A stretch of DNA of 64,000 bases, taken from Euclidia mi. Its lineage: Eukaryota; Arthropoda; Insecta; Lepidoptera; Erebidae. The stretch's first letter is position 1, and every line of letters starts with the position of its first letter. The notes under the pieces were generated by a model that was not told the DNA's origin, did not search any database, and saw only the letters and a program-made list of their open reading frames with translations. Below are positions 28,401 to 40,400 of the stretch, in pieces. Location of the stretch: NCBI GenBank assembly GCA_944739405.2, contig OX123191.2, positions 9,156,830-9,220,829 of the forward strand. The letters are read 5' to 3'. A program made the position numbers and the translations under genes.

Positions 28401-31400
28401 GATGATTTTTTTTTTAATGAAAGCTCTCGCTGCATAGATTTGTATGCTTGATGACAAATATACGCAAAGCCAATGTTGTGAGAAAAGAAGTTTTGTGATA
28501 TATGTATCTATATATTTCTTTGTTAGAATATCATCTTTTTACTTATTAGATAAGGCTACAATGTACTCATCATACCTATATGTAAGAGCTTTTTTATAAT
28601 ATTAAAATATGCTGTGGAGCAGCACAGGTCCTCTAGTATTATATTAATTGCATTGTTTTACAAATATGGAATCAAATTCAAACGGTAGGTCATGATAATC
28701 TGTTACACAAATCATTAGCGTGAGCCTAAACAGTAGCACATAATAAGGCCGAATGTGGCGACATAATAAAAATACTTTTCGGCAATAAAACCTACATAGC
28801 AACTAGGCTACTATTTGAAGTAATGGCCGTTTCGACAGTTGTATTTTATTTGAACCTAAGCATGTTGATAAGTGGAAATGTCGACAAATCCAAATATAAA
28901 TGTAAGAAGGTACTATGGCGGTCGAGTCCCATATTGTAAACCAACAAAGGTCAACAAACAATTTATTTAGGTGGTAGTCAGAAGTTTTTGATTTTATTTT
29001 AAGGGCAACTACTACTAGGATGAAATCCTGTGTCGCGGGGGACTTTATAAACATACTGTTACGAGCTGGGGTTCGTGATAAATTATATACACTATGCCAC
29101 TTAAACTGAACTTTATTCACTAACACAAACACTAAGTATAACACTAGATACACACACTTAATTTTCACTTCACTAGTAAAACACACTATTCACACCACTA
29201 GAACAACACTAATAAAACACCACTAAACACTTCCGAATTACTTCCTTCGCTTGATGTTGATCGCTTTCCGTATTCAATTGTTACTGTCCGGTCCGTTCGC
29301 TCCCGCTCTATTTATACTGGCCGGATAACATCACTAGGCTTTTCGAGACGACTCACGATATTTCTGGAAACGTGTAAGGTGTTTCTAGAATTGCGTAAAT
29401 GTTCTATTTACACCTACGCCATCTATTAGAGGATAGATGAAACAGCCTAAAACAACCGATACATCTAACTAATCTCATGTAGTTCTCCCATTCACTGATA
29501 GATGGCGTTATTTTCAATTCGTAACACGGCCTCCCTCTTAAACGTGTTCGTCTCGAACATCGTTAGACCCATAGTAACGAGCCAACCGGTCCACATGAAC
29601 TATCTTCGGTGCACCTTGCGACCCCTTCTAGATTCGATAGGTGACGTCGTTCATCCTGGTAATTATGCGATATGGCCCGTCCCATCTGGCTTGTAACTTA
29701 GGCGATTTTCCTTTGCTTCGTACTGGGTTATGAAGCCACACCAATGATCCCTCATCGAAGCCTTTGTTGTTTGCCTTCCGGTCGTAGCGAGTCTTCATCT
29801 TCTCAGACATCTGTTGTCCAGATTCCCTGATGTGCTCGTATACGTCGTTCATCCTGTTGCGTAGCTCGGTTGCGTAATCCGTTATATTGCGTGGAGATTC
29901 TGGTGGAATACCGGTGATAAGGTCTGCAGGTAAACGGAGCTCTCTACCGAAATTGGCAAAAGCTGGTGTTACTCCTGTAGTTTCGTGGACCGCACTTAGG
30001 GCTTGTAATTATTCGAAGTTTTTAGAAATTCAAATATTCGAATTTTTTACAGGAAGTATTCGAACTATTCGAATATTATTCGAATATCAGCCTTTTCCTT
30101 TAAACCTTAGGTAATAAAACCATGAAAGGCCAAACAATTAATAAACAAGTTACAGTTGAGTATTTTTAATTATTATCTAAAATTTAATAACCTTTTAGTG
30201 ACATACATACATACTTCGACATAACCAAAAAAAAATGTCTCAAATTATCAGGAACTTGAAAATCATTGAGATCAAATCGTGTTGAAAAATGAATGTAACA
30301 AAAATAGTCAATATTTGTACAAAGAAATAGTCAAATTAAAATTACCTACTAAAAAACAATGATAAGTTTTAATTAAATAAAGGTAAATGAGAGATCATAA
30401 ATCACACCGCAATCACAATAATCATTTGTGGGATTCACGTAAACTTTGGTATTGCGATCTAAGAAAACTTACATACATACATACATAACGTCACGCCTTT
30501 TATTCCCGAAGGGGTAGGCAGAGGTGTATTTCTACACCCACTTTTCGCCAGATATACTTTAGTCCCACGTAATAAGGGGCGAGCCTATTGCCGTACCGGT
30601 CACATTTCCAGACTCCGTGCTGCTACTGAGAATTTCGTGACAGAAAATCCCAATAACACTGCCCGACCCAGGAATCGAATCCGGGACCTCCCGATCCCAC
30701 GCGCACATTTATGCCGCGAGACCAACGAGGCAGTCGTCTAGGGTTTGATGTCGAGTTTTCCGTCTCTACACAAAGATGTTATTTGCATCGTGTTATCCCT
30801 TAGTCGCCTCTTACGACACCCACGGGAAGATAGAGGGTGGTGACACTTGTATTCTATGCCGTCAACCACACGGCAAAGAAAACTTAGAGCGTCTTTAAAG
30901 TCGTCCTGTAAAGCACATCTCAGATGGTTGACAATATACTTTGAGGATGAAAATACCCTCTCAAATTCATTCATGAGTGTAGTCACTACACTCACGAATG
31001 TTACCCTGTAACTGCACTGTAGTGTAATAGACAGACTTTGTATTTTGAAACGTAACTATAAATCATTCGAATATTCGAATTTAACACCACTCAATATTCG
31101 AATAGTAAAAATGAACGAATATTCGCATTATTCGAACGTTCGAATATTCGAATTACAAGCCCTAACCGCACTGCGATATGACAGGAGAAATGGTTGGATG
31201 TGCTTGTCCCAATCTCTTTGTTTGCTCTCCACGACCTTCGCCAGGTACCTTTCCAGTGATTGGTTAAACCGTTCAACCATGCCATCTGATTGCGGATGAT
31301 AAGCCGTGGTCCTGGTTTTATGTGCACCCATTACGCGACAAGTCTCCTTGAATACCTCAGATTCGAAGTTCCGGCCTTGATCGCTGTGGATTTCCAAGGG

Positions 31401-34400
31401 CACCCCGAACCGACAAAAGACTTCATGCACCAGCTTATCGGCCACTGTGGTAGCTTCTTGATTTGGGATTGCAAACACTTCAGGCCACTTCGTGAAGTAA
31501 TCCATCACAACCAAGAAGTATTTGTTTCCGTCCTGGCTCTCAGGAAACGGCCCAGCGACATCCAACGCTATGCGCTCCCATGGAGCTCCCACATTGTACA
31601 CCTTTAATGCACCTCTGCTTCGAGTATGTGGCCCCTTGACAGCCGCACAACTTGTGCATTTGCGGCACCAATCCTCGACGTCATCTCGACAGTGGAGCCA
31701 ATAAAACCGCTCCCGGATCTTAGTAAGGGTCTTCTTAACTCCCATGTGACCTCCCGAAGCACCATTGTGATAGAGCTGCAAGACTTCCGGCACCTTAGTT
31801 TTGGGCACTACCATTTGCAAATGGCACTGGTTACCGCGAGCGTTTTCCCATTTGCGACCAAGCTTTCCCACTGTGCCCAATAACTCTTGGTGATGGGGCT
31901 CATTGCTGCGATATCACTCCATTTGGGCCTAGGCGCATCTGATTTTTCCCATTCAAGAATCGGCTGTACATCCTTGTCATCTTGCTGAGCACTCTGCAAA
32001 GCTTCTCTCCATTCGTCGCTTAGATCCGTCTTTAACATCCTCACTAGCGCTGCCTGCTTTGCTTCCTGTCGGCTACAGTGCTTGCACTGGTCGGGACACG
32101 GCCTACGCGATAGGGCATCTGCGTTACCATGGGACTTGCCGCTGCGATGTTGTATTACAAAATCAAACTCTTGCAGTAGTTCAATCCATCTAGCTACTTG
32201 TCCTTCTGGGTCCTTAAATTGAAGTAGCCATTTCAGCGCTGCATGGTCGGTTCGCAGGTGGAATTTACGGCCCAACAAGTATTTGTTGAAATGCTGCAAC
32301 GTCTTTACTACAGCCAAGAGTTCCCGCCTGGTGACGCAGTAGTTTCTTTCGGGTTTGGATAAGGTCTTGCTGAAGTATGCTATAACAACTTCTTGATCAC
32401 CCTTCTTCTGTGACAGCACGCCGCCAATTCCAGTGTTACTGGCATCTGTGTCAACTATGAATTCATGCTCATTGTCAGGGTAGCCTAGAATAGGTGCAGT
32501 ACACAGATGTTCCTTAAGCTTCTGGAATGCAACGTCACAGCTCTCATTCCAACAGAACTGCACTCTGTCTTCGGTGAGCTTATGAAGAGGTCGAGCAATG
32601 TCAGCAAAGTTCTTCACAAACCGTCGATAGTAGGAGCATAATCCGAGGAATGCTCTGACCTGCGTTTTGTTCTCTGGAACTGGCCATTCCTTCACGGCAA
32701 TGATCTTATCCGGGTCAGTTTGAATACCGTTCTCCGAGACCACATGTCCTAGAAAGTTCACTTGCCGTCTGAATAATGCGCATTTCTTCGGACTCAGCTT
32801 CAAATTAGCTCCTCGTATCTTTGACAGCACTTGCTCCAAGTTTCGAAGGTGATCCTGGAAGGTGCGCCCCACGATGATGATGTCATCCAAGTAGACCAGG
32901 CAGGCGTCTCCAATCAGTCCCATAAGCACTCGCTCCATCAGTCTCTCAAAAGTAGCCGGAGCGTTGCACAATCCAAAGGGCATGACGTTAAATTGCCATA
33001 ATCCTTTCCCTGTGGAGAATGCCGTCTTCTCCTTGTCTCGAGGATCTATTTCCACCTGCCAGTAGCCACTTTTTAGGTCTAAGGTAGAAAACCACTTCAT
33101 CCCCGTCAGCGTATCCAGTGTGTCATCGATCCTTGGCAGCGGGTAGCTGTCCTTCTTCGTGATGTCATTCAATCGGCGGTAGTCTACACAGAAGCGCATG
33201 CTGCCATCCTTCTTCTTAACTAACACCACCGGAGAGCACCACGGGCTGGACGAAGGCTCGATTACGCCTTCTTTCACCATACCGTCGATCATAGCTTCTA
33301 CTTCACGTTCCCGTGCCACTGGCACACGTCTTGGTCGCTGGCGAACCGCTTCACTTCCCGTGTTTATTTTGTGCTGGACTAGTGCTGTCTTCCCTATGTT
33401 GGCATCACTGGTCGAAAAAATATCGGCGAACCGGTTTAACATCTTCTTAGCCTTGGTCTTCTCTTCTTCTGACAGGGTACTTTGGCAGTCCTCCAAAAGT
33501 GAAGACACGTCGAATCGTGCAGCCTGAACCTTGGCGCCTGGTAGGTTGCTCCTGACATCTACGCATCCAAGCCGCTCCTTCATAGGTGCCCAATTCCGTC
33601 CCTTTCTTGAGCAACACTTCCTTGTCACTCGCATTTAGTGCGCGTACTGATGAAACTTTGGTACCCCTTACTAAGGTTCGTGCAATCTTCCACGATGCCT
33701 CTTTCTCTAGGCCTTCGATAAGTACGCAGCGGTTCCCTCGACCAGAACTCCCGGGTAAACAAACCGGTACAACCGTTTCCGACCGCGGTTGAAGCGTGAC
33801 ATTCTTCAGGCAGTACACTTTTCCTGAAGTTGCGCCTTCCATGAAGACTTCTTCCGAGCCACATTTCAACACTCCCTGGTTAACATCGATCTCGCAGCGA
33901 TACTCCCGCATGAAGTCTAGGCCCAGGATGCAGTCGTCCACTATATCGGCCACGATGACTTTGTGACGGTAAACTTTGTTGGTTTGTTGGTTATGTGCTG
34001 ACCGGTAGCTGTTCTCAGATTCACACATTCATTGTTCCTGAAGCAGCCCCGAAGAACCCGTCTTGCCAGATGGAAACCGACGACTGTCCGAGAAGCACCC
34101 GTGTCCAATGTCAGCTTGCATGGTGTTCTGTTAATTTCGCCTTCGATGATCAGGCTGTTCCCGTCGCATGATTGCGAGATCGAGATACTTGGGGCTCTTC
34201 CATTACCAGCCAGCACCCGCCCCGCAGTCCTGGCTTCTACTCGTTTTCCTGCTCTCGCTGCCTGGCAGGCACATCAGGCGACCCCTTTGGTGGAGACAGG
34301 GTGTCACCAGGCTGCCTACGCTTTGGGCAGCTCAAGCGGATATGGCCTCTTTCTCCGCAGTTGTAGCACCGAGGTGACGACACAACTTCCCTGATGCGGT

Positions 34401-37400
34401 GACCTCGGTCGTCGCGTCGCACTGCTTCCACCTCCAGAGCGTGGGCTAAGGCGTCCTTGAGGTCCTTGAAGTGCCCAAGCCTCACTGCTGCTCTTACCTC
34501 CAGGTCCCGGATCCCATCCGTAAACGCCTGTACGAGGTTCCCATCAATAAGCGCAGGAGACGACTGGTATGCCTTCCTGACCAGCTTTTCCACCTCTAGA
34601 GCCCACTGCTGCAGAGTTTCTCCGGTGCGTTGCGTCCTGTCCTTCAGCTGAGCACGATACACATGTTCGAGGTGCGCGTCTCCGTACCTCGCCTCCAGCG
34701 CCTCAAGAAGCTTCTCGTAGGTGACGTCTTGTCCGAGTGCCTCCAACACTGTCAAGGCCCGGTCGCGACCAAATACAACCAACGGACACGAAATCAGTGA
34801 ACACCCAGACTCGAAACAACAATTTATGAATCGTACAGTGTTGTGTCGTGTGCTATACTTTAATTTAAAAACATGCAATAAAAAGGATCTCAGATCTTCC
34901 CTCAGACTATATCCATATCAATGTAATACCACCAAAGCTTCAAAAGAGCCAAACAAATACACACATGCCCTTACCAATAGCCTACCCAAATACTCCAAAT
35001 AACCTCCCACGCCAAAAACACATCTACTCGTAACAAAGCAAACATCATAAGACGCGTCCAATTTGTTCGATTGAAAGGTTAATTAGAGTACTAACACATG
35101 GACCTATAAAGACGTACATAATGATGTGCTGACACATTTGAGCATTCATCTGTAATAAGCATACTTGCGAATGTAACAAAACAGAAAAGGAGTGTTTCGG
35201 CGAGTATTCTTACGAACGTTCTGGCGAGCATACTTAAATTACAAACGTTCTGGCGAGCATTCTAGTGGTTTTACAGTAAATTTGCTTTGACGTTTTTTTG
35301 TATTTGAATAAGCATTTGACTGAGAGCCATCGAAACGGGGTTTATTTCATTAATGGGCAACCCAAATTCCATACTTCAATGGGCCGTCTCCTTTGACATC
35401 TTACGTATTGGCTGATTCAAAGAAATATAACCTAAGGCATAGAAGTAACACTAAATAACAACAGCGGTTGCTATGATTGATATCTTCTTTCTAATGGCAC
35501 ATGCAGTATGATAGAAAGAGCTGTCGATAGGTTTAGCAGCACGCTCTTATAGCAGAATCGTGGTAGGCAAACAGTAGACAAAACATAGAGTTAGGAAACC
35601 GAGTGTTGTTCGTAACAGTGATGATTTATCGATAAATATTTTTGGTCAAATGTCTAACTTTAGTATGTGTCGATATATTTAAGCCGTATAAATAAACAAC
35701 TAAAATATTGAAATTGTAGTTTTTGCTGTTGACGCCGGACAGTGCTTTGCAAAGACTTGCCAGACAGACAGTACTAAAAAAATCACGTGTTTAAAGGCCC
35801 GCACAAACTATCTGTCGTGACTTACTGTCGCGACAGTAAGTCGCGACAGAAGGGTAAGGCCTTGCCACACGATACAATTTTACCACTGATCAAATTTTCA
35901 ATCGAATTGGCTTTGCCCGTCTACACGACACAATCAAATCACTGATTTGCATTCCGCCCACCCGATTGGTTAAAATCTGGTGGTACCGCCCACCCGATGA
36001 ACTTGAGTTGGACGACTGGCGTCTACACGTCACGATTTCATCAAGTGATTTAGTCAAGTTGGACGTAAAATTGTGCCGTGTGGCAAGGCCTGTATCTGGA
36101 CAAGGAAAATCCATTCAAGTGTGCACAATATCGGACGTCTGTCGCGGACGTGACCTTGAGCGTTCAGACGTCCGATAGCAATCTGGAAAAATGACAGTAA
36201 GCGTCTGCGGACGTTTACTGTCATCCGTATATTGTCCATGGTACGGCCTTAATATTGATTTTATACCGAATATAGTCAAAAATGATAAATTCACTTTCAA
36301 TTCAACAGTTCTGCTTTACTTCAAGGTATACCAATAATATAATTTAATAGTGCTAACTGCTAGTGCCCTGAATTAAGAAAAATATGCTCCTACCTAGCCT
36401 TAGTGTATTGCATAGACAGCCTGGCGTGTCTATGGTTGTATCGGACGCGGACGCGACAGAAAGCCGCGTCCGAAAGGGTGTGCACACTATGTGTCGCGAC
36501 TTACTGTCGCGAAAGTAAGTCGCGTCCGAACAGTTTGCGTGCGCCTTCATTGTTCGTTTTAGCCATAAAATCTATTGACAAAAAGTATTAATAAACTAAT
36601 GAGCGATGCGTTGCGATGCGATGCTAAGAAACTGTCACTTAGATTATGTATTGTACGAATTATACCAGATTGGCTAATGCGGCACGGCAGGCTTTGGCAA
36701 TTTGTTTGCGTCGCATCATATCACGTTGATTTTTTTAGAGTTGTAGGTAATCCGACTGCCCCGCCGAAGCTTGCGGGTTTGATTCCCGCTCAAGTCAAAC
36801 ATTTGTGTGCATGAATATGGATGTTTTTCTTGGTCTGGATGGTACTATGTGTAATATGTAATATATTTACAGAAAAGTATATATGCATGTTTATCGATTG
36901 TCTAGTACCCGTAGTACAAGATATGCTTAGTTTGGGACCAGATAATGTTGTGTGAATGTGAAAGAATATTATATTTTATGGTAGAATATTATGTAGCGGA
37001 CTACAAGGCAAGACGTCTTTGATCAGTCAGGATAGCACTAATATGGTAAATAATATAGAAGTAGGTAGATTAATTAAAATCGTTGTAATTATTATATTTT
37101 ATTAATATGTTAAAACTACGGCTTTCAGTTTTAAACGACGCCAGGTGCTTTCTGTCTTTAAAAAACAGTCTTTCTCAAAATGACGTGAACAAATATGATG
37201 GTACTTCTGCTAAATCACACTAGGCCGTCCAACGGCATTTATCCAAAGTTTTCTTGTGACGTCATTAATAGGCAACCTGTAATAAAAAACACCTTCTTAG
37301 TAATGAAAAAATGCTACTAGCATCCCTAATCCATCTACTATTTTATACATGCAGAAATGTAAGCCTACACACACGCGCTTACACTGGAACACTTGGCTTT

Positions 37401-40400
37401 AGGTTAATAGACGCTACTTTTAAGGTAGGTATCTAAGTAAATTATGTACATTAAACTGCGCTTACTATCAAACGCGCGATAGAAAATTAGACCGCTGGAT
37501 GTCTTTGTTTATTGTCAACTTAGCAACCGCGGCTACCTGCTGTCGTTTCCAGCTACAGTTTTACATTCATGTCCGATAGTTAGTTTCCGTATTTATCCCT
37601 CATTCAAAAAACATCGATATCTCCTTTCACTGTCAAATCCCATCACTAAGGCTATTAAATCAATAAATGTACAAAATAACAATTTGTGAGTAAAATTCAT
37701 AACACATACGTATGCAAGCTGTTCCTTTGATTTGCAATACAATGATATTGTGTAAACTTAACACTCATTATAGCATTAATACGAGAAAAGTAAATACATT
37801 TGTAGGAAAATTCCGACTCACTGCTAGAAGATAAAGTTTCTCCAGTTATTTCCGTTCCGAGAATAGCGGAATCCGCATCCCGATATCACATACACGATGT
37901 GTATTAATTAATGAGTACACTATTTAATTATTATAAGCTTACTTACTATTTAAATGCAAAAAAGTTATTAAAAATGTAAACACAAACATCCAACAAATTT
38001 TACACTGTTGACAGATCACAGCACGGCTATTTAGAGAATGTAGTCAAATATATGAGTATGTAAAGAGTATATGCCTCTTTAAATGAGACGCGTAATTTGA
38101 CGTTATGATTAACCAACTAAGACCAACTGACATTACATGTTGCACGTTCGGTATAAGGAAATTTATAGGGCATGTTCTCTCTAGTCTAAACGTCCAACCT
38201 CTTTGGGCTGATTATAGTGTTCGCTAGAAAGATCGTGAAAATGTTCGTAGCAATGTTCGTTGTTCAATTCTACGAAACAAAAAACGGCGAATGCTCGCTC
38301 TACTGTTACAAGTGAATGCTCAGGTGTATCAGCACCTGGTAAAAGGTGAGAATTTAGCGACAACCTTGGTCATGCAACGCCGGTAACACGGTAAAATCGA
38401 TGGTAATTATACGATAGAGGCATGAATTCAATTCTAGGAACGGAAATAGATATCGGTAATAATAGAATTGTGTCGATAGTTCTATGGAAGTGTATAGGGC
38501 AACTTATTTATATAAAAACTTTCGTATTTTTGCTATTTTTGAACGTGTTGATAGTTATTGTTTATTGTACAGTAATATGTTTAAATAGTTTAAGGAAGCG
38601 TATGTTCAAAGTGTCGTACAAAGAGCTACAAGCGAATATTTCTAAAATACAATTTTATGTGCTACTTTTTATAACTCGGTACTTTAACAAAGATAAGACT
38701 AAACTTTGAACTATACCTATTTTGTGTTAGGTTTTTTTTAAGTTAATAGGCGGCAAACGAGCAGACGTATTGCCTGAAGGTAAGCAATTACCGCCGCCCA
38801 TGGACACAAGCAACACCACATGAGTCACAAGTGCGTTACCGTCTCTAGGGGTTGGGAGCAGGGATAGGATGAGGAGTGGGATGAGGGAGAAGGAATAGGG
38901 GATAGATTGTTACGTTTTCGGAGCTTAGATGTGTGAGAACAGACTACCAATCATTACGACATACAAATGCTGTCACGAAACAGCTTCTCAAAAGAATACA
39001 ACTTAAACGACTTCAAGACAATGTGTCAACGGACACAAAGACTACACAACAACTTAAGGGCCTGTTCACGAGATCGGTCTAAGCGGCGAGCGGCGCGGCA
39101 GGGGCGATGTGCATGGCGCGTTTATTCTCGCGGCGCGCGGCCGCAATGGAGTAACGCGCGCTATGTACATCGAAAACGCTCGCCGCTGCCGCCCGCCGCT
39201 GTAGGTCGTGACAGGGCCGTAAATGACTTCGTTCATGACGGTTAGACGGTCAAAGTATTATAAGTACCTAATCATCACAAAAATTACGACGATAGAGTAC
39301 AATGCATTTCCTCTCAAATTTCTCTATGCTAATGGTGTCCTTCTCTCAAATATCGCTAAGTCTATGAAGGTTGATGTTTGCGACTAAATGTATTTGACGG
39401 CATTTATTTAATGTAAGGTCATCAAGATAGTGTAGTTGTCAACAGATTATTATCAACTAAGAAACTTTCCCTTTGCTCTCAAAGTAGATATGCGGGCACA
39501 CGGCCAAGTAACAAACGATTACTCGACTAGATAATAGTTATTTTTTCATAATGTTAATTCTAAATTATTTTATCGTATTACTTATAACTTGTCCGTGTGG
39601 TGACGGATTAAGAATACGGATTGTCACCACCCCATATCATCCCATGGGTGTCGTAAGAGCCGACAGAGGGAGCCTATTATGCAGAGAACAGCACTGTAAG
39701 AGAAGGAAAACTTGATACAAACCCTATACCAACCCGTTTGGCCAGCGTGGTATAGTAGGCCGATTCCTCCTTTCAAAGGAGAGGCCTAGTCCAGCAGTGG
39801 ACTGTTTAAGGCTGATGATGATGATGATGATGATGATTACTTATAACTTGGCAAATATATTAAATGGAAGCCAAAGGACATTCTACTTCAATAATAACTG
39901 GGCAAAAATTACATAAGGTACGCTTTGCCGACGAAATTTTTTCATATGATTTAAGAAAATTTTGTAGGTAATAATATTCGGGCAAACAAACCGGCAGAGT
40001 TTGTTTGAAGGGACGTAAACAAACAAAAAGAGGGTCAAAATATGAAAACTTGCCTATATGAAAAAGTTCTGATATTAAGGTAATCCCTCGTCAAATATTT
40101 TTTATTTGAAATGTAAGCCATAACCCATAACAGACATCGAGCATAGCATTATAAGTGTTACAATAAACTGTTTCCCATGTAGCTTGGAATGGCCAATTCA
40201 CAAATCCCGGCTTCTAAGACGGTGAAAGAATGTAACCATAGCTTGAACCTGCCCTGAACATCAAAGCCAGAGATCTGTTGATCCGGTACAGTACAGGAAG
40301 TGCGACATGTTCTGCCTTGTAACTATGTATTCGAATCTGCCCGAAAACCGCTTCGCAGCTTTTTTGGTGACGCAGTGGAACCTCTTTTCGAACCGGCTGA

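Larger units (their letters stand above)
29057..34770 (-). mobile_element. Ty3/gypsy LTR retrotransposon, 5'-truncated, interrupted
   Basis: Read on the minus strand: end of gag with a CCHC knuckle (CYNCGERGH), protease (DTGAS), RT (box YLDD), RNase H, integrase with HHCC zinc site and catalytic region, then a polypurine tract and a 470-bp 3' LTR. The 5' LTR, primer site and start of gag are missing; similarity stops near 34770. Pol is split over several frames (ORFs 34216-33941, 34028-33447, 33634-31808, 31880-31128), so frameshifts have killed it. Integrase is cut by a hAT element at 29997-31164, after which it resumes at 29988. No envelope gene is seen. Confidence 0.93.

Noticed and set aside
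33198..34394. Plus-strand ORFs across the gypsy element
   Set aside because: Antisense shadows of RT and protease; no motifs of their own.
29057..34770. Endogenous errantivirus with an envelope gene
   Set aside because: Between integrase and the 3' LTR there is no room for, or trace of, an envelope ORF.
35858..36089. Harbinger-type MITE with TAA duplication
   Set aside because: TIRs are clear but the flanks are TAA and TGT, so the duplication is not supported.
38422..38709. 95-codon ORF with a hydrophobic segment
   Set aside because: AT-rich intron, no signal context, no recognised family; kept only as a note.
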